Below are positions 5,605-12,516 of a stretch of 12,711 nucleotides of DNA, piece after piece (position 1 is the stretch's first letter; each line of letters opens with the position of its first letter). The stretch lies in NCBI GenBank assembly GCA_002293245.1, contig DBCV01000063.1:7847-20557 (forward strand), in the 5' to 3' direction. A model generated the notes under the pieces. That model searched no databases and was not told the DNA's origin. It was given only the letters and a program-made list of their open reading frames with translations. Made by a program: the position numbers and the translations under genes. Source of the stretch: Candidatus Saccharibacteria bacterium UBA949 (lineage in GTDB: Bacteria; Patescibacteriota; Saccharimonadia; Saccharimonadales; Saccharimonadaceae).

Positions 5605-7191
5605 ATGGCAAGAAGGAATCGAACTGCGAGCTACGGCAATTTTGGTGACTTTACAGCACAGCAAAACAACGCCGGTTTTGTAGATTTCTTGGCGGATGGC
5701 GGAAAAGCTGGAGCAGACAGGGCGAAAGAGACCAAGAAGCCCAATAAGCCCACTCGTGCAGAAAAGAGGCTGAGCCGCAAGCGGGCCAATGCCGAAAACA
5801 AAGTCCAACAAAGCCCAGGTTCAGCAACTCCAGAATTCGTTTCCCGGCGTGGGGCCAGAAAAGACCTAAGTGATTTAAGCCAAACGGAGAAAGAAGAGAA
5901 AGTTGAAATGATTGGTCCAGCACAGGTGGATAGCGCAGCGTTGCGGCCTGAAACGGCAAATAAGCAAAGGCGAGTTCGCGACCCAAACAACAAATGGCAC
6001 AAGCGTAAGCGGGCTATGCGCCGAGCGTCTAGCTTGGGCGGCATCAACCAACCAAAAAAACGCCACACCGGGCGAAAAGTCGTGCTAGTTTTAGTGCTAC
6101 TGATTGTCGCGGTTGGCGGCTATTACGCATGGAACGTGGGCTCAAGGGTTTTGAATGTTGCCGACAACACCTTTGAGGGCGACGTACTCGGCTTTTTTCA
6201 AAAGAAAGAGCGGCTCAAAACTGATGCGAATGGTCGCACGAACATTTTAATTTTCGGCACGGCCGAGGACGATGAGGGCGGCACGCACGAAGGTGCCAAT
6301 TTGACCGACTCCATTATGGTGGTTTCTATAAACCAAGACACCAAGGACGCCATTATGGTCAGCATCCCGCGTGACCTTTGGGTACAGCTGGACGGGGGCT
6401 GCGTGGTAGGATATCAGTCGAAAATCAACACGGTTTTCTTCTGCTCCTCTAACGATGGCGAAGACGAAGGTGCTGGCTCGCAAGCCCTGATGAGTAAGGT
6501 GTCAGAGGTGACCGGCCTAGATGTGCAGTACTATGCCCACATCAACTTCACCGCGGTTATTGAAGCCGTGAACGCTGTCGGCGGGGTAGAGGTGATAATC
6601 GACAGTGATGACGAACGGGGGATCTTGGACCGCAACTTTGACTGGAAGTGCAATTATACTTGTTATTATGTCAAATACCCCAACGGCCCGACTGGCCTAA
6701 TGGACGGGGAGCATGCCCTGGCTCTGATGCGCGCCCGCGGGGCAGCCGGCGGGTACGGCTTGCCGGAATCCAACTTTGATCGCGAACGCTACCAGCAAAA
6801 AGTTCTGACGGCCTTGTTTGAAAAGGCCACTGCTAGCGGCACGGTCTTCGATATTAACAAGGTAATGGCCTTGATGGACGCAGTGGGCAACAACCTCCGC
6901 ACCAACATCAACACCAATGAAGTTCGCACCTTTATGGACGTCGCCAATGGTGTAGACTTAGCCAACATCGCCGGCATCGGCTTTGCTGATCCGGAGGAAT
7001 ACGTCACGACCAACGGCTTTATTGGCGACCAGAGTGTAGTCTTACCGGCCGCCGGCACATATAATTATGACCAGGTCCACGCCTATGTCGCTCGCAAGAT
7101 CGCCGAGCTCGCAACTCCCGAAGAGCCGGAGTTGCCAGAGGGAGACAACCCGCCTACTGACGACGGTTCGGCCCCAGCGGACAACATTTGA
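5605..7191 (+). CDS. LytR-CpsA-Psr (LCP) family cell-wall protein
   Basis: LCP proteins are membrane-anchored phosphotransferases that attach lipid-linked polymers to peptidoglycan. The 528-residue protein has an unusually long, basic, cytoplasmic N-terminal part (about residues 1-156, rich in Lys and Arg), one membrane span (about 158-176), then the extracellular LCP domain from about 211. Family marks are TNILIFG (212-218), TDSIMVVSIN (234-243), MVSIPRDLWV with Arg256, the HALALMRAR segment (370-378) and NFDRERYQQKVL (390-401), whose arginines bind the pyrophosphate. Cysteines at 349 and 353 could form a disulfide in the extracellular domain. The tail (about 500-528) is rich in Pro, Glu and Asp and looks disordered. 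ATG 5605 is at the predicted transcription start. No terminator is evident after it. Confidence 0.92.
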   Translation: MARRNRTASYGNFGDFTAQQNNAGFVDFLADGGKAGADRAKETKKPNKPTRAEKRLSRKRANAENKVQQSPGSATPEFVSRRGARKDLSDLSQTEKEEKVEMIGPAQVDSAALRPETANKQRRVRDPNNKWHKRKRAMRRASSLGGINQPKKRHTGRKVVLVLVLLIVAVGGYYAWNVGSRVLNVADNTFEGDVLGFFQKKERLKTDANGRTNILIFGTAEDDEGGTHEGANLTDSIMVVSINQDTKDAIMVSIPRDLWVQLDGGCVVGYQSKINTVFFCSSNDGEDEGAGSQALMSKVSEVTGLDVQYYAHINFTAVIEAVNAVGGVEVIIDSDDERGILDRNFDWKCNYTCYYVKYPNGPTGLMDGEHALALMRARGAAGGYGLPESNFDRERYQQKVLTALFEKATASGTVFDINKVMALMDAVGNNLRTNINTNEVRTFMDVANGVDLANIAGIGFADPEEYVTTNGFIGDQSVVLPAAGTYNYDQVHAYVARKIAELATPEEPELPEGDNPPTDDGSAPADNI

Positions 7192-7220
7192 CCCTAAATG
7201 CAACACTTATCCATTAGATG

Positions 7221-7229
7221 TGGTATACT
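7221..7229 (+). promoter_or_regulatory. Predicted promoter of the kinase-radical SAM-nucleotidyltransferase operon
   Basis: TGG-TATACT (7221-7229), an extended -10 without a good -35. The predicted start is about 7236, leaving a leader of about 40 nt with the strong ribosome binding site GGAGGAGG at 7260-7267. Confidence 0.55.
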
Positions 7230-7275
7230 GTAGCCAGTTATCGCACATTAACATCTTATGGAGGAGGGGCTTTAA

Positions 7276-7836
7276 ATGAAAGCAGTAATGATCAGTGGCG
7301 TGCCAGGCACTGGCAAGACCACGCTGGGCTACAGATTAGCGTTGCACTTTGGCATCGACAAAGTGCTGAGCATGGACGTGGTTAAAAACGTGGTGAAGGG
7401 CTTTACCTCACCTAGTGCTGCTCCGCACCTGTTCCGCGACAGTCACGAAGCCTATGCTCATGACGGCAAGGCCATGATAGACGGCTACCTTATGCACGCA
7501 GCTGCAGTCAACGCATTGCTGATACCGACAATTAATCAACTCAAGGATTCCATCGTGATTGCCGAAGGCGTCACGCTACATGCGGAGTTCGCTAACGAAC
7601 TCGCTATCCAGGGCCATGAAGTACGGCACTTGAATCTCTGGCTCCCCCGCGAAAACCTAACCGAGCGTTATGCGCAAAAAAGCAAGCTTCGGCCAGACGC
7701 TTGGACCATGAACCTCGACCGGATCATGGAAATCCAAACCTATCTGTTGGAAACGTCGGATAGCAATATCCATAGTGATGGCGTTAGCGCCACTCTTGAA
7801 AAGGCGGTGACCGTAATTGAAGATCTTTTTAATTAA
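7276..7836 (+). CDS. P-loop kinase resembling 2-phosphoglycerate kinase
   Basis: The 186-residue protein is a P-loop kinase with Walker A GVPGTGKT at residues 8-15. It is followed by SMDVVKNVVKGFTSP (32-46), APHLFRDSHEAY (49-60) and IVIAEGVTLH (93-102). This order, with Asp34 after strand two, a conserved His/Ser stretch and a glutamate-containing IxEGV strand, resembles what I recall of archaeal 2-phosphoglycerate kinases, which make 2,3-bisphosphoglycerate. Those are about 300 residues with an extra N-terminal domain that is absent here, so the true substrate may differ and a generic zeta-toxin-like kinase is an alternative. ATG 7276 follows GGAGGAGGGG by 6 bases. Its last 20 bases overlap the next gene, implying translational coupling. 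Confidence 0.72.
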   Translation: MKAVMISGVPGTGKTTLGYRLALHFGIDKVLSMDVVKNVVKGFTSPSAAPHLFRDSHEAYAHDGKAMIDGYLMHAAAVNALLIPTINQLKDSIVIAEGVTLHAEFANELAIQGHEVRHLNLWLPRENLTERYAQKSKLRPDAWTMNLDRIMEIQTYLLETSDSNIHSDGVSATLEKAVTVIEDLFN

Positions 7837-8989
7837 CGAAGGTACTTGCACTCGGGTCAAATTGTTCGGGGTGGACGCCCAAAGACTATTCGAGCTGAAT
7901 GGACATCAAACTACCGAGCGGATGGAGGATGCGGACTTAGTTGTAATCAATACCTGCAGCTTTTTGCAGAGTCGCGAAGACTTCTTTATGCAGCAGATTG
8001 AACAAATCACTCGTGAACTAACGCACTGGCAAAAGCTAGCCGTCATCGGCTGCCTTGCCCCACTCAAGAAAGTAGAACTTTTGGAACTTTATCCTAACAT
8101 CCTGCTATTTGGCAGGGATCTCAGCGAAATCAAGCAGTATTTTGGATTAAGCTATCTGCCCGCGGCCCAAGTCAATAGCGTGTCCGAAAAGCTAACGCTA
8201 AAAAACACTTGCTTGTATTGGCTGAACCGCTTGATCCTACGCAGCCCGCATATCGATTACCGCTTAAAGCGCGACAAAGTCTGCTATCTGCAGATTTCCA
8301 GCGGATGTATTGGCCGCTGCACCTATTGCTCCGAGAGGTTTATTACCGTACTCCGCAGCCAACCTGTCAACCAGATTTTGGATGCCATCAGCGACGGCAT
8401 CGAGAGCGGCTATAAACTGTTCGGCCTTAGTTCCGACGATGCTTCGGCATACGGCATGGACATCGGGGCTCGCCTGGACGAGCTACTGGAATCTATCGTA
8501 CAAATCAACTCGTCGATTTATTTCAACATCCCGGAGTTCAATCCGAACGGCTTAACCGAACGAGTTTTGGAATGCTTAAAAGACCCAAAATTCCTTTACA
8601 TCACCATACCGGTGCAATCCGGGTCGCAGCGTATCCTGGACCAAATGGGCCGGCCCTATGACATAAGCGAAGTGATGGAGAAAGTCCGGCGCATTCGTGC
8701 AGGGAATCAAAAGCTAATGATCAACACGCATATCATCGTCGGTTTCCCTGGCGAGACAGAGCAAGACTTTGCGGCAACCGAAAATCTACTAGCGAGCGGG
8801 CTATTCGATAGAGTCAAAGTCTTTTGCTATAGTCCGCGCCCGGGTACGGAAGCGGCCACCTTCACCGGCCAAATCGGTGAAGAGGTCAAGCAACAACGCA
8901 AGGCAAAACTACTGAAAATCATGCGCCAAGTCAACTTTCGCAAGTTTTCACTAGTCAATCTAATCCTGAATGGGGAGCAATTAAAATGA
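7817..8989 (+). CDS. Methylthiotransferase-like radical SAM protein lacking TRAM
   Basis: The 390-residue protein resembles MiaB/RimO/MtaB methylthiotransferases, which insert sulfur at C-H bonds. The N-terminal domain keeps the three cluster-binding cysteines, Cys11 (EGTC), Cys47 (VINTCSF) and Cys79 (VIGCLA). The radical SAM cluster motif is CIGRCTYC (164-171). Later marks are VQSGSQRILDQMGR (266-279), HIIVGFPGETEQDF (305-318) and SPRPGTEA (339-346). The family normally ends with an RNA- or substrate-binding TRAM domain of about 60-70 residues; here the protein stops about 45 residues after RPGT, so TRAM is missing. Cys11 is followed by TRV instead of the common xxN. The start is TTG 7817, inside the end of the kinase gene and 6 bases after GGTGA; the stop overlaps the next start as ATGA. 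Substrate unknown. Confidence 0.8.
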   Translation: MKIFLINEGTCTRVKLFGVDAQRLFELNGHQTTERMEDADLVVINTCSFLQSREDFFMQQIEQITRELTHWQKLAVIGCLAPLKKVELLELYPNILLFGRDLSEIKQYFGLSYLPAAQVNSVSEKLTLKNTCLYWLNRLILRSPHIDYRLKRDKVCYLQISSGCIGRCTYCSERFITVLRSQPVNQILDAISDGIESGYKLFGLSSDDASAYGMDIGARLDELLESIVQINSSIYFNIPEFNPNGLTERVLECLKDPKFLYITIPVQSGSQRILDQMGRPYDISEVMEKVRRIRAGNQKLMINTHIIVGFPGETEQDFAATENLLASGLFDRVKVFCYSPRPGTEAATFTGQIGEEVKQQRKAKLLKIMRQVNFRKFSLVNLILNGEQLK

Positions 8990-9879
8990 GCTGGAATGAC
9001 ATTCGGTTATTAGACTACGTACAAGACACCGATGACAACTTTTGGATTGTCAACGATCTACGAGAGGGCGAACCGCGCGGGTTCATGGTTTTTGAGGTTT
9101 GCTACGATGGACCACGATTTAACCCTGCAATGGGAAAACCTTACCAGCGCCTTAGCGACCAAGGCATCGGACCCGTGCCCGAAGTTTACAAGCGGGTCTT
9201 CCGTCCACTCGACTTCTACAAAGAACATCGCGACGAGCTAACCGGCGTGTGGCAGAATTATGCCGTCGCTATGAACAAAATCGGTGTCCCGGATTCCGCA
9301 ATTGGTATTTTCGGGTCATATCTGCTCGGATTCCCGGTGCAAAAAGACGTCGATTTTGTGATCTACGGCCTGGAAAACTTAGAGCTATACTACAACAACC
9401 AGGATTTCTTTAAGCAGTTGCTGCAAGCGGGCAATATATCGCCGGAGCATGTGGCCTATCAGGCGCAAAAATATAGCGGCGCTTTTTCGCCAAGATACGA
9501 CCTCAAAACTGTCCTCGGCCGCAACTGGAGCGGGGTCCAATTTGGCCAAGGCGTAGGTGTGCTTTCCACCCCCCGGTTTATTGACCCAAACCGATCTATC
9601 ACGCCGACTATTGCCGGCGAAAATACCGAGCTTTCCGGTGTAGAGGTTGTCGAATCACTCGGATCAGCCTTGCTGCCCAGGCGGGTCAAGGTTCGCGTGC
9701 CGGGGCGCCCAGAGATTTTCGAGCTGGTTTCACCACTCTGGATGCTGCAGAGCTTTGCTCGGCGCGGGGATATTCTGGACCTCTGCTGCCTAGCGGACTT
9801 TGCCCAAAAGCTATTAGTGGTCAGCGATCGGCAAAACCACCACGTGCAGTTCCGAAAAAAGAGCTCCTTAATAAGATAA
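8986..9879 (+). CDS. Nucleotidyltransferase-fold protein, archaeal-like
   Basis: The 297-residue protein has a polymerase-beta-type nucleotidyltransferase signature: GIFGSYLLGFPVQKDVDFVIYG at residues 107-128, with GS (110-111) and the metal-binding pair Asp121/Asp123. Upstream is a region of about 100 residues with DTDDNFWIVNDL, then GFMVFEVCYDGPR and GKPYQRL, an organisation that recalls predicted nucleotidyltransferases common in archaea (COG1665, from memory). Such enzymes transfer a nucleotide to a small molecule, RNA or protein; no substrate is evident. The C-terminal half has no motif I recognise. The ATGA overlap with the radical SAM gene makes this the third gene of a tight operon, and a terminator follows 9 bases after the stop. 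The family assignment is by motif only. Confidence 0.7.
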   Translation: MSWNDIRLLDYVQDTDDNFWIVNDLREGEPRGFMVFEVCYDGPRFNPAMGKPYQRLSDQGIGPVPEVYKRVFRPLDFYKEHRDELTGVWQNYAVAMNKIGVPDSAIGIFGSYLLGFPVQKDVDFVIYGLENLELYYNNQDFFKQLLQAGNISPEHVAYQAQKYSGAFSPRYDLKTVLGRNWSGVQFGQGVGVLSTPRFIDPNRSITPTIAGENTELSGVEVVESLGSALLPRRVKVRVPGRPEIFELVSPLWMLQSFARRGDILDLCCLADFAQKLLVVSDRQNHHVQFRKKSSLIR

Positions 9880-9887
9880 CCTTTCCG

Positions 9888-9925
9888 GGCGTCAGCAACA
9901 CCTTGCTGGCGCCTTTACTTCTTTT
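9888..9925 (+). terminator. Intrinsic terminator of the three-gene operon
   Basis: An 11-bp stem, GGCGTCAGCAA (9888-9898) with TTGCTGGCGCC (9903-9913), one G-U pair, a 4-base loop CACC, then a T-rich tail TTTACTTCTTTTT. The tail doubles as the -35 of the next promoter. Confidence 0.88.
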
Positions 9926-9942
9926 TGGGCATAAGATATAAT
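9914..9942 (+). promoter_or_regulatory. Predicted promoter of the polytopic membrane protein gene
   Basis: TTTACT (9914-9919), a 17-base spacer, then a perfect TATAAT (9937-9942). The predicted start, 9948-9950, is 3-5 bases before the ATG at 9953, leaving no room for a ribosome binding site. Confidence 0.65.
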
Positions 9943-9952
9943 GATATACAGT

Positions 9953-10783
9953 ATGAGCAAATCTATTGGTGCGCTGCGGCACAAAAAAGTTGGATTAAGT
10001 AGTTTTCTGCACGGGCTAATCAATACCCTATTCGTGATTGCGATTCTCGCCATAGTTATGATTACCGGATCTTGGCAAGTAGCCGTCTTTTTAGTACTAA
10101 TCTCTAAGTGGCGCATCCTGGCAGTGCAACCCCGCTACTGGTTCGCCAACATCAAGTCCAATTTGGTAGATATTATCATCGGCGTAAGTTTTACGTTGCT
10201 GATCTACCATGCTGGTCAGGTCGGCAGTTCGGCAATATCTGGCGGCCTGATGTCCACTGTCAACTGGACGGTCGTGGCGGCCCAACTGGGGCTAGGCGCC
10301 CTATACAGCGTCTATCTTTTGGTGATCAAATCTAAATCTAGCGAATTTTGGGTGGCCACGCAGGCCGCGGCCGCAGTGTTCCTGGGCAGTATGGCGGCAG
10401 TCATGTCTCTCGGCACCCTACCGAGCGTGTGGCTAGTAGCTGCAATGTTCGTGATCGGTTACGGCGCCGCACGCCACATCATGCTGCTCGGCGACGGTGA
10501 GCCCGCCGGAGGCCTTGATATTATATTCGGCCTACTTCTGGCGGAGACCACCTGGCTTTGCTACCATTGGCTGATTGCCTACACCATCCCTGGCACAGGG
10601 CTCAAATTGCCGCAACTCACAATCATCGCCACCCTAATCAGCTTTCTCGCTCATAAACTCCGCCTAGCCTGGCAGAAAGACGGCAAGTTTAAACTCTCCG
10701 AAGTCGGCGCGCCGATCCTCTTTGTCGCCATCGTAGTTTTCGCAGTCTTAACCTGGTTTTCCAACCCGACTGTATCAATCTAA
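9953..10783 (+). CDS. Polytopic membrane protein of unknown function
   Basis: Not recognised. The protein has 276 residues and about eight to nine hydrophobic segments (roughly 16-36, 41-52, 72-85, 105-125, 133-151, 158-175, 188-212, 220-236, 250-268). A basic N-terminus (KSIGALRHKK) suggests it starts in the cytoplasm. A more polar stretch, SKWRILAVQPRYWFANIKSN (51-70), is a likely conserved loop, and a second loop has GDGEPAGG (180-187). I chose ATG 9953 over the ATG at 9941 because the latter lies inside the -10 TATAAT and could not be in the transcript; this makes the gene nearly leaderless. The envelope protease gene htrA follows after 67 bp but has its own promoter, so a functional link is unproven. 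Confidence 0.8.
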   Translation: MSKSIGALRHKKVGLSSFLHGLINTLFVIAILAIVMITGSWQVAVFLVLISKWRILAVQPRYWFANIKSNLVDIIIGVSFTLLIYHAGQVGSSAISGGLMSTVNWTVVAAQLGLGALYSVYLLVIKSKSSEFWVATQAAAAVFLGSMAAVMSLGTLPSVWLVAAMFVIGYGAARHIMLLGDGEPAGGLDIIFGLLLAETTWLCYHWLIAYTIPGTGLKLPQLTIIATLISFLAHKLRLAWQKDGKFKLSEVGAPILFVAIVVFAVLTWFSNPTVSI

Positions 10784-10817
10784 TTTAAGGTTTTATTAAG
10801 TATCATCGTGCTAACAT
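10784..10817 (+). promoter_or_regulatory. htrA promoter with TTAAG direct repeats (CiaR-like site)
   Basis: Direct repeats TTTAAG (10784-10789) and ATTAAG (10795-10800), separated by 5 bases, lie 11 bases before an extended -10 TGC-TAACAT (10809-10817). There is no normal -35, as expected of an activator-dependent promoter. The layout matches the streptococcal CiaR consensus NTTAAG-N5-WTTAAG, and htrA is a known CiaR target there. The predicted start is about 10824. Confidence 0.55.
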
Positions 10818-10850
10818 AACATGAACTAAACAAAGGGAGGTGAATTAACT

Positions 10851-12077
10851 ATGGACATGGTGGAAAAAATGCAAGCTCATGAACAAGAAAATACTAACAA
10901 GTCTGGCGGAATTAGCAAAAAACCAAAAACCAAAAAATGGTCGGACGAAAAACGTGCGCAGTTCACACAGACCGCAACCATCATTGCCTCATCTGTTGCG
11001 CTGCTAACATCGATCTCGGGAATTGCGCTATTCGGTGTGGTCGAAAGCCAAATCGGCGAACTCAGGCGAAATCAAGGCAACTACGGCGGCTTCGTTAGCG
11101 ATTTTACGGACGGCGATGCCACTACAATCGACCAAGTCGTTCAAAAAGTAGCCCCCAGCGTTGTTTCAATCGTCACCAAGACCAAAACCTCAACCCGCTA
11201 CTTCGGCGACCAGTCTTCGTCGGCCTCCGGCAGTGGGTTAGTAGTCAGCGCGGACGGCCTCATCTTGACCAACAAGCACGTTGTCGAAGGCGGCACCAGC
11301 TTCACGGTTTACCTAGACGACGGCCGCAGCTTCTCGGACGTTAAATTGGCCGCTACCGACTCCATGAACGACATCGCCTTTCTGAAAATCAGTGACGTAT
11401 CTGATTTGCCAGTTGCCGAACTGGGCGACTCCAGAACTCTGCGTGCTGGCCAATCTGTCATCGCCATCGGCAACGCACTTGGCCAGTACCAAAACACCGT
11501 CACTTCCGGGATTATTTCCGGCATGGGCCGCTCGATTCAGGCCAGCGACAGCTCCTACTCGTCACCCGTTGAAACCCTAACTGATATGATCCAAACTGAT
11601 GCCTCAATCAACCCCGGCAACTCTGGAGGCCCGCTGGTCAATGCTGCTGGGCAGGTGGTCGGCATCAATACCGCCGTTTCCATGGACGCCAACGGTATCG
11701 GCTTCGCGATTCCCATCGGCGCCGTGAAGGGAATGCTTTCAAGCCTAATCACCAACGGCACAGCCCAAAGAGCATATATAGGGGTGCAATATGTGGAGAT
11801 TACACCAGATGTAGCGTCGGAGTATGATCTGCCTGTTTCCAGCGGCGCTTATGTGTTCGTCAAAGACGGTTCGGCGGTGATTGCCGGTGGCCCAGCCGAA
11901 AAAGCCGGTGTTAAAAATGGTGATATTATTACCGCCGTTGCTGGGCAAAAAGTTGGCCTAGTCGGCGGCCTCAGTACCCTGGTTGCCGAACACAGCGTGG
12001 GCGATACGATCGATCTCACCCTTCTCCGCGGCGACCAAGAGCTTACCATATCAATCGAGCTGGAATCGCGCAGCTAA
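10851..12077 (+). CDS. htrA: HtrA/DegP-type membrane-anchored serine protease
   Basis: HtrA proteases degrade or refold damaged proteins outside the cytoplasmic membrane. The 408-residue protein has a charged cytoplasmic N-terminus (1-40), a membrane anchor (about 41-64), a linker, a trypsin-like domain (about 95-300) and one PDZ domain (about 305-405). The catalytic triad is visible: His143 in LTNKHVVEGG, Asp174 in SMNDIAFLKI and Ser258 in NPGNSGGPLV. The substrate-binding segment GIGFAIPI (282-289) follows, and the PDZ domain begins at RAYIGVQYVEI. ATG 10851 lies 8 bases after GGGAGGTGA (10834-10842), an excellent ribosome binding site, unlike the leaderless neighbours. Expression is probably controlled through the TTAAG repeats upstream. 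The 13-bp hairpin at 12104-12132 follows the stop. Confidence 0.95.
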   Translation: MDMVEKMQAHEQENTNKSGGISKKPKTKKWSDEKRAQFTQTATIIASSVALLTSISGIALFGVVESQIGELRRNQGNYGGFVSDFTDGDATTIDQVVQKVAPSVVSIVTKTKTSTRYFGDQSSSASGSGLVVSADGLILTNKHVVEGGTSFTVYLDDGRSFSDVKLAATDSMNDIAFLKISDVSDLPVAELGDSRTLRAGQSVIAIGNALGQYQNTVTSGIISGMGRSIQASDSSYSSPVETLTDMIQTDASINPGNSGGPLVNAAGQVVGINTAVSMDANGIGFAIPIGAVKGMLSSLITNGTAQRAYIGVQYVEITPDVASEYDLPVSSGAYVFVKDGSAVIAGGPAEKAGVKNGDIITAVAGQKVGLVGGLSTLVAEHSVGDTIDLTLLRGDQELTISIELESRS

Positions 12078-12103
12078 CTCAAAAAGAGCATAGCCGTATC
12101 CTA

Positions 12104-12132
12104 GTAAGTGTTGTAATTCTTACAACACTTAC
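12104..12132. repeat. Perfect 13-bp inverted repeat after htrA
   Basis: Arms GTAAGTGTTGTAA (12104-12116) and the exact complement (12120-12132) around TTC. No T-run follows (CCCTGTCC), so it is not a textbook terminator. It could be a T-less terminator or mRNA-protecting hairpin for htrA. A protein-binding dyad is also possible, since the strong promoter begins 44 bp further on. It matches none of the CIRCE, Rex, Fur or LexA patterns I know. Confidence 0.55.
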
Positions 12133-12175
12133 CCCTGTCCTACTTGACGAACCCCCACAAAATACCACAAAAGTA

Positions 12176-12204
12176 TTGACTTTTTATCCCCCGTGTGCTA
12201 TAAT
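12176..12204 (+). promoter_or_regulatory. Very strong predicted promoter of the leader and the right-edge gene
   Basis: TTGACT (12176-12181), exactly 17 bases, then TGC-TATAAT (12196-12204). This is 11 of 12 consensus bases plus the extended TGN, the best promoter in the window. The predicted start is near 12211, about 305 bases before the next start codon. Confidence 0.8.
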
Positions 12205-12210
12205 GAAGTC

Positions 12211-12516
12211 ATAAACTTGATAAGGCCAAAAGTCAAAACCAAGCTTATGCAACTCGATAGTCGAATCTGAAAATCAACTATACGCAAAAATCGCGTATAC
12301 GCGATTTTGTTTGGATTTATCCAAACAAAATCAGACTATAGTAGCTTTAAATCGTTTACATTTGCTTTACCCCATTTGAACGTAGAGCGACGCTGGGAAA
12401 AACCGCGTACCGTTCCGTTCCGACCCTCAAAAAGGCCAGGAGCCGGCCAGAAAAAGCTCTTTGCCGCCACGCCTTTTTCCAAAAAAGCGTGAGCATAAAT
12501 CCTAGGAGGCTAAAAA
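12211..12516 (+). ncRNA. Long structured 5' leader with competing hairpins (candidate cis-regulatory RNA)
   Basis: No protein-coding gene is convincing here. Hairpin A is a palindrome at 12287-12308. Hairpin B has 14-base perfect arms (12303-12316 and 12319-12332, loop TT). Hairpin C pairs TATACGC (12279-12285) with GCGTATA (12293-12299). A excludes both B and C, whereas B and C are compatible. ATAGTC (12257-12262) can pair with GACTAT (12334-12339) to close the group. A second cluster near the gene pairs AAAAAGGC (12429-12436) with GCCTTTTT (12471-12478), in competition with CACGC (12468-12472) pairing GCGTG (12487-12491). The leader ends with the ribosome binding site AGGAGG (12504-12509). 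No known riboswitch class is recognised. Confidence 0.5.

Noticed and set aside
5533..5811. Upstream extension of the lepB frame to 294 residues
   Set aside because: The lepB promoter lies at 5540-5548, the extension overlaps the LCP gene antisense, and its residues do not look like a signal peptidase N-terminus. The ATG read from 5532 gives the normal length.
9941..9952. ATG at 9941 as start of the polytopic membrane protein
   Set aside because: It lies within the predicted -10 TATAAT (9937-9942), so it would precede the transcript. The ATG at 9953 is preferred.
12257..12340. Module of direct and inverted repeats as a CRISPR array, recombination site or retron
   Set aside because: There are only two imperfect repeat copies, no spacers of even length, and no recombinase or reverse transcriptase gene in the window. 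An RNA switch explains the layout better.
12307..12492. Open frame of 61 residues in the leader (TTG start)
   Set aside because: It has no ribosome binding site, its TTG lies within a perfect hairpin arm, and its composition looks like read-through of structured RNA. Kept only as a remote leader-peptide possibility.
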